64,000 nt of DNA, from NCBI GenBank assembly GCA_963785755.1, contig CAWAXG010000002.1, positions 372,001 to 436,000 of the forward strand, in the 5' to 3' direction. This document shows, piece by piece, positions 46,316-56,300 of the stretch. Positions within the stretch are counted from its first letter, which is position 1. Each line of letters starts with the position of its first letter. The position numbers and the translations under genes were made by a program. Source of the DNA: JACCXG01 sp963785755 (GTDB taxonomy: Bacteria; Acidobacteriota; Vicinamibacteria; Vicinamibacterales; 2-12-FULL-66-21). The notes below the pieces were generated by a model, which saw only the letters and a program-made list of their open reading frames with translations, did not search any database and was not told the DNA's origin.

Positions 46316-46982
46316 GGATGAACAGGATGTTCCCGAACGGTGTGCCCTCGCCGGTGCCTCGAGCCTCGACGTGGAATCCGGCGTTCGCGAAACACTGCTT
46401 CCACTCCTCCGCAGTCCGGAAATGGAATGCCTGACGCCAGCGTCCGACCAGCAGCGCTTTCAGCCGGTTGCCGGCGCGGACGGCCCTGAACCTCCAGCCC
46501 GCCGCCGCATCCGCTTCACGCACGAGCATCACGCCGTCGGGCTCGAGCGAATCCGCCATCCGGGCCAGCAAGCGATCCTGATCCTCGGCAGGCATCATGT
46601 GGAGCACGTCGAAGAAGAGCACCGCCCGGCAGCGGTCCGGCACGTGTGCGCGCGCGTCCTCCGTGACGATCGTCGCGTCCGCGCCGAGCGCGTTGCGGGC
46701 CACGGCCGCCACGTTCCGGCGAGTCTCGATGCCCACCAGCCGATCGAAAACGGGGGGCGCTGCCCCTCCTGGCCAGTTCCCCGATCGCCAGGCGGCGGCG
46801 GTCTCCGCGAGGAGCGCGAGCATCAGCCCCTGCCCGCAGCCGACATCGACCAGCGTCCCGCCCGGATGGAGCGCGCCGCCCCTGATCACCGTTCGATACA
46901 AGGGATCGCCGCGCATCTTGCCGCGCGCGAACTCCCAGGCCGTGATGCTCGTGGACACGTAGCGATCCGACGCTGCAGCCAC
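46287..46982 (-). CDS. Class I SAM-dependent methyltransferase
   Basis: A 231-residue methyltransferase. Motif I is LVDVGCGQGLMLALL, with VLFFDVLHMM at motif IV and LEPDGVMLVREAD at motif VI. A C-terminal positively charged stretch (LKALLVGRWRQAFHF) could sit on a membrane. Start is GTG at 46982, 25 bases after the DUF2062 gene. In aryl polyene clusters a methyltransferase modifies the head group; a similar role here is an inference from location. Confidence 0.85.
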   Translation of the reverse strand: MAAASDRYVSTSITAWEFARGKMRGDPLYRTVIRGGALHPGGTLVDVGCGQGLMLALLAETAAAWRSGNWPGGAAPPVFDRLVGIETRRNVAAVARNALGADATIVTEDARAHVPDRCRAVLFFDVLHMMPAEDQDRLLARMADSLEPDGVMLVREADAAAGWRFRAVRAGNRLKALLVGRWRQAFHFRTAEEWKQCFANAGFHVEARGTGEGTPFGNILFILTRPPRASA

Positions 46983-47007
46983 GAGGGCCGCGAACAGCGG
47001 GTCGGCA

Positions 47008-47457
47008 TCACGCCCGCGTGCTGCTCAACCACGTGGCCAGGCCGAGGACGATGCCCAGCGCGCCGCCGACTACGACGCTGCCCACGACGATATCGGCGCC
47101 GAACGTCCATGGATCGGTCGAGCGGACGGTCTCGATGGTCAACGAATGGGCCGAGGCGCGGCGCACCCATGCACCGATCTGCAGCTCGAGGAGAATGAGG
47201 AACGGCGCCACGATCGGATTCGAGACGCTGGCCGCCAGATACATCTTCAAGCGATTCAGGCGCAGCAGCCATCCCAGTCCCCAGCAGATCATCAGGTGAA
47301 AGCCGTACCACGGTGAACAGCCGATGAAGACCCCGAGTCCGATCGCGAGGGCATCACGCCCCGGTGTGCTGCCCTCGGTGCGCAGCCGGTATACGAACCG
47401 GCGCATCTGACCTGCTGCCGATCGAGGCGACGCAATCGATTCGGAGGCGCGCGGCAT
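47008..47457 (-). CDS. DUF2062 small membrane protein
   Basis: A protein of about 149 residues with the DUF2062 signature GVFIGCSPWYGFHL and the segment VSNPIVAPFLILLELQIG. Two to three hydrophobic helices are visible (residues 45-70, 80-100, 125-145). DUF2062 proteins often accompany lipid or glycan biosynthesis genes but have no settled function. The start is uncertain: ATG at 47457 is used, with 47466 and 47406 also in frame. Upstream of the methyltransferase, same strand. Confidence 0.75.
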   Translation of the reverse strand: MPRASESIASPRSAAGQMRRFVYRLRTEGSTPGRDALAIGLGVFIGCSPWYGFHLMICWGLGWLLRLNRLKMYLAASVSNPIVAPFLILLELQIGAWVRRASAHSLTIETVRSTDPWTFGADIVVGSVVVGGALGIVLGLATWLSSTRA

Positions 47458-47749
47458 CGGCAGCATTCTGCCACGTGCGCTGGCGCCGGGGATGATCGCG
47501 TCCTGGCGGTACCCGCGGCGATACGGACCGAAGCCGCCCTGCTTTGCGCGCGGAACGCTGACGACCCTCGGGGACCGGCAGGTCCTGCTCGTCGCCGGAA
47601 CCGCAAGCATCTTTTTTGGGAGTTGGAAGTTGCCCGCCGCCGCTCGTCGGCTCGGTCGCCGCCGACGAGCTCTGGCGAGGCCTCGCCGTAGCGCGCGTTG
47701 ATCCGTACGCGCGCGGAGGCCGGGGAAGTTGACGCGCGCGCATTCCTTC
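47458..47749. other. 292-base gap with hairpins, no convincing gene
   Basis: Between the DUF2062 and FabZ-like genes, both leftward. The GCTCGTCGGC and GCCGACGAGC arms (47642-47651, 47661-47670) make a perfect 10-bp hairpin, followed by a GGCGAGGCCTCGCC palindrome and a GC-repeat pair. The word block GGGAGTTGGAAGTTG (47618-47632) matches the block at 40083 in reverse complement. The DUF2062 frame stays open through the gap but is Arg/Pro-rich and not protein-like. Confidence 0.5.
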
Positions 47750-48250
47750 CTAGCCATCCGATCGGGCCGGTTCGGCTGACGCGCCTTCACGCGGTCCCGC
47801 CAGCGTCACGGCCCCGATCGCGACGACCTCTCCATCGGCTGTTACCTCGCCGTCAATCTTGTACATCGACCCCAGTCGTCCGGTGATGCGGGCACGCGCC
47901 TCGAGCCATGTCCCGGGTCTGGCGGCTGCAGGAAACTTGAACGGCCCGAGGCCCGCGACCCTCAGACGAATCGGCTCGTGGAGCGCGACGCCGGCCGGCG
48001 CGGCGGCGGCGAGACCGCCGATCTGCGCGAGCATCTCGACGAGGATGATCGCTGGCACGATCGGCTCGCCGGGAAAGTGGCCGGTGAAATAGAAGTCAGT
48101 AGCCGCGGCGCGGCGGCCGCCGCTCGCCCGCTCGCCGGCAATGAGCTCACTGACGGTCTCGATCAATCGCATCGGCGGACGATGCGGCAGGAAATCGAGC
48201 ACATCCACCAAGGTGCCGTTCAGTATACTGGGCGGCGGCCCACGCCTCAT
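47750..48250 (-). CDS. FabZ-like 3-hydroxyacyl-ACP dehydratase
   Basis: A hot-dog-fold protein of up to 166 residues. FLPHRPPMRLIE, then GHFPGEPIVPAIILVEMLAQ contain the catalytic His58 and Glu72 at FabZ spacing. It would dehydrate the hydroxyacyl-ACP made by the ketoreductase and so create double bonds. The ATG at 48250 overlaps the ATG of the divergent antiporter (CATG); a TTG at 48211 or GTG at 48208, closer to the conserved start, may be the true one. It leads the leftward set FabZ-like, DUF2062, methyltransferase. Confidence 0.85.
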   Translation of the reverse strand: MRRGPPPSILNGTLVDVLDFLPHRPPMRLIETVSELIAGERASGGRRAAATDFYFTGHFPGEPIVPAIILVEMLAQIGGLAAAAPAGVALHEPIRLRVAGLGPFKFPAAARPGTWLEARARITGRLGSMYKIDGEVTADGEVVAIGAVTLAGPREGASAEPARSDG

Positions 48251-49520
48251 GACCGATACCGAACTGGCTGCGCTCTTTCTGCTGCAACTGGGTGTGATCC
48301 TGCTGGTCTGCCGCCTGGTCGGGTTTCTCGCGCAGAAGGCGGGCCAGCCTCAGGTCGTCGGCGAAATGGTCGCGGGCTTTCTCATGGGCCCATCGCTGTT
48401 CGGCCTGCTGGCGCCATCGCTGCAGGCACAGCTCTTCCCGGCGTCCGCCCGCCCCGTACTCTTCGTCGTCAGCCAGCTCGGACTCGTGCTGTACATGTTC
48501 TGCGTCGGCCTCGAGTTCAGGACGGATCTGATGGTGACGCAGGCTCGCCGTGCCGCCGCCGTTTCGGTTGCCGGCATCGCCGCGCCGTTCGTGCTGGGCG
48601 GAGCTCTGGCGCTGCTCCTGTACGAGCAAGGCGGCTTCTTCAGCCCGCAGGTTCGACCGTTCCATGCCGTCCTGTTCATCGGCGCGGCGATGTCCATCAC
48701 CGCGTTTCCGATGCTGGCCCGAATCATCTACGAGCGGGGCATTGCCGGCACGGCGCTCGGAACCCTCGCGCTCGCGGCCGGCGCGATGAACGATGCGGCG
48801 GCATGGATCATCCTGGCGGTCGTCATCGGCAGCTTCTCGGGAAGCACGCTCGTGGCGATCAGTGCGTTCGTGGGCGGACTCGTGTATGTGGCAATGGTGC
48901 TCCTCGTCGCCCGCCCCATGTTCGGGCGCATCAATCAGCGTGCGGAACGGCAGGGTGCGGTTGCCCCCTGGATGCTGGGCTCCACGCTCGCGGCCCTGGC
49001 GTTTGGCGGATGGTTCACCGATACCGTCGGGATCTATGCGGTCTTCGGTGCGTTCATGCTCGGAGCGGGCATTCCGCGAGGACTGCTGACCCGCGAACTG
49101 CAACGCGTGATCGAGCCGGCAACGACAGCGCTCCTGCTGCCCCTCTACTTCATCTACTCCGGACTCAATTCCCAGATCGGACTCGTCAACTCGGTGTGGC
49201 TGTGGACAGTAACCGCGCTGGTGTTCCTGGCGGCCTGCATCGGGAAGGGCGTGGCGTGCTGGGCGGCCGCCCGCGCGACCGGGTCCTCACAGCGGGATGC
49301 GCTGGGGCTCGCGGCGCTGATGAACACGCGTGGCCTGATGGAGCTGATCCTGCTCAACATCGGGCTGCAGCGCGGCCTGATCACTCCGACGCTGTTCACC
49401 ATTCTCGTGATGATGGCGATCGGGACGACGCTCATGACCGGTCCGCTTTACGGGTGGATTCACCGCCGCCGGCCTGCCGACTCCCCAGCAGGCCGTCTCG
49501 CGATCGAAGAGCTGTCCTGA
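48249..49520 (+). CDS. Cation/proton antiporter (Kef/CPA2-like)
   Basis: A 423-residue polytopic protein of about 12 transmembrane helices from the Na+/H+ exchanger superfamily. Indicative segments are QPQVVGEMVAGFLMGPSL, the GAMNDAAAWIILAVVIG ion-binding region with the paired polar residues, and ALMNTRGLMELILLNIG. No C-terminal TrkA-N domain is present, unlike KefB/KefC. A TATACT box sits 20 bases before the ATG. It is followed by the adenylating ligase after 13 bases. Antiporters also occur beside other acidobacterial lipid loci; the link here may be energetic or incidental. Confidence 0.88.
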   Translation: MTDTELAALFLLQLGVILLVCRLVGFLAQKAGQPQVVGEMVAGFLMGPSLFGLLAPSLQAQLFPASARPVLFVVSQLGLVLYMFCVGLEFRTDLMVTQARRAAAVSVAGIAAPFVLGGALALLLYEQGGFFSPQVRPFHAVLFIGAAMSITAFPMLARIIYERGIAGTALGTLALAAGAMNDAAAWIILAVVIGSFSGSTLVAISAFVGGLVYVAMVLLVARPMFGRINQRAERQGAVAPWMLGSTLAALAFGGWFTDTVGIYAVFGAFMLGAGIPRGLLTRELQRVIEPATTALLLPLYFIYSGLNSQIGLVNSVWLWTVTALVFLAACIGKGVACWAAARATGSSQRDALGLAALMNTRGLMELILLNIGLQRGLITPTLFTILVMMAIGTTLMTGPLYGWIHRRRPADSPAGRLAIEELS

Positions 49521-49533
49521 TCACGCCGGCCGC

Positions 49534-51021
49534 ATGCTGGGATCAGCCAGTCGAATCGTCGAGCAATTCGGTCGCATCGCCCACGACACACCGGATCGCG
49601 CGCTGATCCACCTGCCTCTCTCGAGGATCACGCTGACCGCCGCGGACATCCGGGAAGCGGCTGAACGACAGTGGACCCTGCTGAACGCCGCGGGTCTCGG
49701 TCCTGACGATCTCGTCATCTACGCGGCGGGCAACAGGCCCGAGCTGTTCGCACTGTGGCTCGCCTGCCGTTCGCTGGGCGCCGCGTTGATGCCGGTCGAC
49801 GCGGGCACGACCACACACGAAATCGCGGCGCTGGCGCAACGGTTCGGAGCCCGCCTGGCGATTGTTCCCGAAACGATGGCGGTGGATGGGATCGGCGCCG
49901 CGCATTCATTCGTGCCGGGATTGCGCCGGGTCGAGCCGTCGCGGTGCATTCCCGCGCCCCATCTGTACCGGGGCGCTGCGGTGCTGAAGCTGACATCGGG
50001 ATCGACCGGCCTGCCCAAAGCGACGTTCACCACCGAAGCACAGCTCATCCACGATACCGATCACATTACGACCGCGATGCGCGTCGGTCCGGACGACTGT
50101 CAGATGGCGGCGATCCCGCTGTCACATGCCTATGGCATCGGCAATCTGGTGGTTCCCCTGCTCGTTCAGGGGACACCGATCGTGATGCGCGAGGGATTCG
50201 TCCCGCATCAGTTCGCCGCGGATGCGACGGCCTATGGTGCGCGTGTCTTCCCCGGCGTCCCGTTCATGTTCGAGCACTTCAAGGATCATCTGCCGCCGGG
50301 CGCCTGGCCGCGCGGTCTCAGACGCCTGATCAGCGCCGGCGCGCGGCTCGAATCATCGACGGCCCGCGCCTTCCACGATTCCTTCGGCGTCAAGATTCAC
50401 ACCTTCTACGGCGCCAGCGAAACGGGCGGGATCAGCTTCGACGATTCCGCGGCCCTCCCCGAGGACGGCAGCGTCGGACGACCAATGCCGGGCGTCGCCA
50501 TCACGCTCAGGCCGCAAGACGGGGTGCCCTCCGGCGCCGGCCGCGTCCACGTCTCCGGCAGCGCTGTCGGCACCGGCTACGTCGGCGGCTGCGATCGAGA
50601 CGACGGGTTCACGCCCGACGGGTTTCTCACCGGCGACTTCGGCCGGTTCAACGAAAGCGGCGACCTCATCCTGGCCGGCCGGGTCTCGTCCTTCATCAAC
50701 GTCGCGGGACGGAAGGTGCAGCCCGAGGAAGTCGAGCAGATCCTGCGCGAGATGCCGGGGATTGCCGACGTGCGGGTGGTTGGCGCGGCCGATCCGGCGC
50801 GCGGCCAGCAGATCGTCGCCTGCATCGTGGTCCGCGGCGACGGCCCGGGCCTGATCGGCATCCGGCAGTTCTGCGCGGCGCGTCTCGCGCCCTACAAAAT
50901 CCCGCGGACGATCATCACGCTGGAGCGGATTCCCCTCACCGATCGCGGCAAGACCGATCGCCAGCGACTGCAGGAACTCGTTCTCGCGCACCTGCGCGAG
51001 GCGCCGGGGGCCGGTGCCTGA
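49534..51021 (+). CDS. Acyl-CoA/acyl-ACP ligase-like AMP-binding enzyme
   Basis: A 495-residue member of the ANL superfamily. The P-loop motif LKLTSGSTGLPKA, the FYGASETGG motif, the TGDFGRF motif and the C-terminal catalytic lysine in TDRGKTDRQRL are all present. It would adenylate a carboxylic acid and load it on CoA or the dedicated ACP, so it is a candidate for starter-unit activation in the lipid cluster. It lies between the antiporter and the Tes-like radical SAM gene on the plus strand. The acid substrate cannot be read from sequence by eye. Confidence 0.88.
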   Translation: MLGSASRIVEQFGRIAHDTPDRALIHLPLSRITLTAADIREAAERQWTLLNAAGLGPDDLVIYAAGNRPELFALWLACRSLGAALMPVDAGTTTHEIAALAQRFGARLAIVPETMAVDGIGAAHSFVPGLRRVEPSRCIPAPHLYRGAAVLKLTSGSTGLPKATFTTEAQLIHDTDHITTAMRVGPDDCQMAAIPLSHAYGIGNLVVPLLVQGTPIVMREGFVPHQFAADATAYGARVFPGVPFMFEHFKDHLPPGAWPRGLRRLISAGARLESSTARAFHDSFGVKIHTFYGASETGGISFDDSAALPEDGSVGRPMPGVAITLRPQDGVPSGAGRVHVSGSAVGTGYVGGCDRDDGFTPDGFLTGDFGRFNESGDLILAGRVSSFINVAGRKVQPEEVEQILREMPGIADVRVVGAADPARGQQIVACIVVRGDGPGLIGIRQFCAARLAPYKIPRTIITLERIPLTDRGKTDRQRLQELVLAHLREAPGAGA

Positions 51022-51136
51022 TAGGCGCCGCGACCGCCCCGACTCCGCCACCTGCGCGGAGCGATTCCGTGCGGAGCTTGCTGACGGATACTCACACGCG
51101 TTTCAGCATTCTTCAACATCTCAGGAGGCCTGTCGG

Positions 51137-53053
51137 ATGAACGTGTGGAGACCGGTGGAACTTGCCTTGAGCTGCGGCGCAAGGCTGGCGTGGCCGGTGT
51201 TTCAAGCCCTCAACCGGCAGTTCGACTCGACAACATTCCAGCCCAGATGGTCGGCCGCTCCCTTGATGAAATCCGCCGATCGCACCAGGCCGCAGTTCGG
51301 CTGGCCCCGGACCACCGATTCGCTCTGCCCCACCTGCGTGCGCGAGGCGCGAGCGCGGATTCTGGCGGGCGATCAGTCGCTCGAGTCGCTGATCCACGAG
51401 CACGTGGCGGAGATCGAGGCGCAGATCGTCGAGCGCGACGGCAAGGTGATTATCGAGAAGTCCTGCCCGCAGCATGGCACGTTCGTCGACACGCTGGCGA
51501 TCAATCCGGCCTTCCTCCGGCGGCTCGAAGACCTCTTCCCCGGACGCGATTTCGACGCGGTGACCGACCGTCTGCACAATCACGGGACGTCGTCGATCAA
51601 ACACGGGCGCGGCGCCGTCCTCACCATCGATCTGACGAACCGCTGCAACATGATGTGCGATCCGTGCTTCATGGACGCCAATCAGGTCGGCTACGTGCAC
51701 GAGCTCACGCTGCCCGAGGTCAAGCAGCTCCTGGACGATGCGGTGACGGTCAAACCGCGGCGGCAGATGACGGTGCAGTTCTCGGGGGGCGAGCCGACGA
51801 TTTCGCCGATCTTCCTCGACGCCGTGCGCTACGCGAGAGAGGTCGGCTATTTCAGCATTCAGGCGGCAACCAACGGCATCCGGTTCGCGCAGGACCCGGA
51901 CTTCGCCCACGCCGCGCGCGAAGCCGGCATGCGCATCGCCTATCTGCAGTTCGACGGCGTCGGCGACGCGGCGAATGCGCATCGCAAGGTCGGCAACCTG
52001 TTCGACGTCAAGCTGCGGGCCATCGAACACCTGCATGCCGCCGCCATCGACGTCTGCCTCGTCGTCACGATTGTCAACACCGTGAACAACGACCAGGTGG
52101 GAACGATCATCAAGTTCGCGCTGGAGAACTGCGACAAGGTCAGCTTCGTGTCATTCCAGCCGGTCTCGTTCACCGGCCGTGACGAAGGCATCTCCGATGC
52201 CGACCGCCATGCCCGGCGCTACACGCTCTCCCACCTCGCCGAGGACGTGAAGCGCCAGACCGGCGTGACCGAGCCGCTCCGCGACTGGTTTCCGCTGTCG
52301 GCGTCGAGCGTGCTCTCCGATGTCACCGATCTGCTCAAGGGTCCGGGCGCGGACTGGGGCACGCTCAAGTGCGGCTGCCATCCCGACTGCGGAATCGGGA
52401 CGGCATTCATGGTGAGCAAGCGAACGCGTGAATGGGCTCCGCTGGCCTCGTTCATCGATCTCGACCGCTTTCTCCAGGATGCGCGCGTCATCGCCGACAG
52501 TGCCCGGGGGCCGTTCCTGACCCGGCTCCAGACCGGGCTCAGCCTCCTGCGCAACTACTCGGCGGGCAGCGCGCCCCGAGGCTTCCGGCTCGTCGACCTG
52601 CTGCACAAGTACGACAAGCAGAGCGGCGGTCAGCTCGGCGGCCAGCTCGGCGCACGGGACAACACCAACCGGAAGCAGGACGAGTGGCTGCTGATGTTCG
52701 TGGCGGGCATGTGGTTCCAGGATCTGTGGACCTACGACTTTCGACGCACCGAGATGTGCATCATTCCGTACGCCACGCAGATGGGGGAGATTTCGTTCTG
52801 CGCCTATAACACCGGCGTCGGCTGGCGACAGATCGTCGAGAACATGTACCAGAACGCGACAGTCGCGGACTGGTATCGGGAGCACGGCAGGCATCCCGTG
52901 TACGCCAACCCGCGCAAGTCGGTGCCCCTGCCGGGCGACGCGCAGCCGGTGCTCCTGCGCATCCCGCGCGACGGCCGGCTGGTTGAGTGGCAACCCACGC
53001 CCAGACGTCCCCTGGTTCCGCGTACGGTGGGGCTCGAGGGGCAGGCACGGTGA
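51137..53053 (+). CDS. Radical SAM enzyme of the Tes/MJ0619-like type
   Basis: A 638-residue radical SAM protein. The N-terminus has a rubredoxin-like zinc or iron knuckle (Cys64 and Cys67 in DSLCPTC, Cys110 in EKSCPQHG), as in the archaeal tetraether synthase family. The radical SAM cluster is CNMMCDPC (Cys170, Cys174, Cys177), with TVQFSGGEPTISP following. Extra cysteines in LKCGCHPDCGIG and the C-terminal region could bind auxiliary clusters. ATG at 51137 was chosen because AGGAGG sits 8 bases upstream. Tes joins two lipid tails by a carbon-carbon bond; bacterial relatives have been proposed for membrane-spanning lipids. Whether this protein does so is inference. It closes the lipid region. 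Confidence 0.82.
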   Translation: MNVWRPVELALSCGARLAWPVFQALNRQFDSTTFQPRWSAAPLMKSADRTRPQFGWPRTTDSLCPTCVREARARILAGDQSLESLIHEHVAEIEAQIVERDGKVIIEKSCPQHGTFVDTLAINPAFLRRLEDLFPGRDFDAVTDRLHNHGTSSIKHGRGAVLTIDLTNRCNMMCDPCFMDANQVGYVHELTLPEVKQLLDDAVTVKPRRQMTVQFSGGEPTISPIFLDAVRYAREVGYFSIQAATNGIRFAQDPDFAHAAREAGMRIAYLQFDGVGDAANAHRKVGNLFDVKLRAIEHLHAAAIDVCLVVTIVNTVNNDQVGTIIKFALENCDKVSFVSFQPVSFTGRDEGISDADRHARRYTLSHLAEDVKRQTGVTEPLRDWFPLSASSVLSDVTDLLKGPGADWGTLKCGCHPDCGIGTAFMVSKRTREWAPLASFIDLDRFLQDARVIADSARGPFLTRLQTGLSLLRNYSAGSAPRGFRLVDLLHKYDKQSGGQLGGQLGARDNTNRKQDEWLLMFVAGMWFQDLWTYDFRRTEMCIIPYATQMGEISFCAYNTGVGWRQIVENMYQNATVADWYREHGRHPVYANPRKSVPLPGDAQPVLLRIPRDGRLVEWQPTPRRPLVPRTVGLEGQAR

Positions 53054-53074
53054 AATCCGGTCAGCCGAAACAAA

Positions 53075-53099
53075 AGCGCCGGCGGAATCCGCCGGCGCT
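53075..53099. terminator. Bidirectional terminator hairpin
   Basis: AGCGCCGGCGGA (53075-53086) and TCCGCCGGCGCT (53088-53099) form a perfect 12-bp stem. On the minus strand it is followed by TTTTGTTTC, so it should stop the leftward small gene efficiently; it also follows the radical SAM gene by 22 bases. Confidence 0.85.
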
Positions 53100-53128
53100 C
53101 GATTGATCGATCTTGAATCCGGAGTCGC

Positions 53129-53437
53129 CTACTCGACTTCCTTCTCCTGAGTCTCGTCGGCGGCAATCCGCAGCGATCGCAGAAACCGGCGATCGTTCGC
53201 GCTGATCTCGAAAGGCCGCCGCTCGGCGGCCCGGCTCTTCTGGGGCGCGGGCAATTTCGTGAGCGCGCCCGGCGTCGTGCGATTGACGAATCCGATGACT
53301 GCCTCGAGCGAGACCCTCAACTCGAAACCAGCCGCACGTGCGCGTTCACGGCAGGCTTCGACACGGGGATCGTCGGCTACGGCGGCAGCAATGGCGTCGG
53401 ATAGTTCCCTGGCCACCCTATTTACGACGTCATCCAT
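53129..53437 (-). CDS. Small protein of unknown function
   Basis: A 102-residue soluble, charged protein. The N-terminal half (VARELSDAIAAAVADDPRV, then CRERARAAGFELRVSLEAV) looks helical; the C-terminal half has EISANDRRFLRSLRIAADE. No known domain was recognised. The gene looks real: GAGGAGG precedes the ATG, a consensus sigma-70 promoter lies upstream and a strong terminator follows, so it is an independent single-gene unit. Confidence 0.75.
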   Translation of the reverse strand: MDDVVNRVARELSDAIAAAVADDPRVEACRERARAAGFELRVSLEAVIGFVNRTTPGALTKLPAPQKSRAAERRPFEISANDRRFLRSLRIAADETQEKEVE

Positions 53438-53574
53438 TCTGGGACCTCCTCACCGCCGCCGGAGCCGGGTCACCGGGGCGTCTCCCCGACCGGACTTCAC
53501 CCTGGAGGGCGAATAGGGCGGAGCGCCAAATGTATGCATATAGAAGGAGTTGCAGCGCGGGACCGTTGGGGGCC

Positions 53575-53603
53575 ATTGTAGACTTGGCCCTCCGCACTGT
53601 CAA
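53575..53603 (-). promoter_or_regulatory. Consensus sigma-70 promoter for the small unknown gene
   Basis: On the minus strand TTGACA (53603-53598) and TACAAT (53580-53575) are separated by exactly 17 bases. It points at the gene starting at 53437 and would give a leader of about 130 bases that contains a GC-rich hairpin near 53470-53490. Confidence 0.8.
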
Positions 53604-53704
53604 TGCTCGTCCGCAACATGTAGTAGCCTCGTAGCCCTTTCTAACCTGCTTGCTACAATGCGTAGCCGCACCGTCGACCATCTCCTCAGGCAGGCGACCC
53701 CACT

Positions 53705-55256
<1,552 letters not shown>

Positions 55257-55264
<8 letters not shown>

Positions 55265-56300
55265 GCCCGCGTTACTCGCGGTCGAGCATCTCACCACGGG
55301 ATTCGACACGAAGGGCCGGTTCGTCCCTGCCGTGATCGATGTCAGCTTTCATCTCGACAAGGGAGAGACGCTTGGCCTGGTCGGCGAGTCGGGCAGCGGA
55401 AAGTCACTGACCGCGCTCTCGATCATGGGGTTGATCCAGCCCCCCGGACGCATCGACCGGGGCCGGATCGCGTTCAAGGGCCGCGACCTGCTGCAGCTCT
55501 CGGACGCCGAGATGCAGCGCGTCCGCGGGGCCGCCATCGCCCTCATCTTCCAGGAGCCGATGACGGCGCTCAACCCGGTCTTCACCATCGGCAGCCAGAT
55601 CGAGGAAACCCTGCTGGTGCACGGCCGCGCCACGCGAGGCACGGCGCGGCAGAAAGCGATCGAGCTGCTCGACGCCGTTCGCGTTCCCGATCCCGACAAG
55701 CGCGTCCGCGACTATCCGCACCAGCTCTCGGGCGGCCTCCAGCAGCGGGCGCTGATTGCGATGTCGCTCGCGTGCAACCCCGAGGTGGTCATCGCCGACG
55801 AGCCGACGACGGCGCTCGATGTGACCATCCAGGCGCAGATCCTCGAGCTCCTTCGCGATCTCAAGGCCCGGCTTGGCCTGGCGCTCCTGCTCATCACGCA
55901 CGATCTCGGCGTCATCGCCGAAATGGCGGACCGCGTGGCCGTCATGTATGCCGGGCGCATCGTCGAGGAATCACCGGTCCGCGAGCTCTTCAGCGATCCG
56001 AAACATCCTTACACCCGGGGCTTGATGGGGTCGATCCCCGGCGGGGCGCCGGGCACGCGTCTCGTGGCGATCCCGGGAACTGTCCCCGCGCCCGGATCGC
56101 TGCCGCCCGGCTGCTGCTTTGCGCCGCGCTGTCCCTCGCGCTTCGACCCGTGCCCGACGGCCCATCCTGGCGACACGGATTTCGGCGGTGGACGGACGGT
56201 GAAGTGTTATCTCCACGGGCCGGCGGTCGAACCCGAGGTCGCGCCGCCAGGACCTCCTCCGGCGGCACGTCCAGTCGCGGGCGCCGTGGGGCGCCCCTGA
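55257..56300 (+). CDS. Oligopeptide-type ABC transporter ATPase (DppD/OppD-like)
   Basis: A 347-residue ATPase. Walker A GESGSGKS, Q-loop FQEPMTALNPVF, signature LSGGLQQRALIAM, Walker B VVIADEPTTALD and the H-loop THDLGV are seen, followed by the C-terminal oligopeptide domain with its cysteine cluster (CCFAPRCPSRFDPC). ATG at 55257 has AAGGAG upstream and overlaps the mutase end by 8 bases. No cognate permease or binding protein is nearby. Confidence 0.93.
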
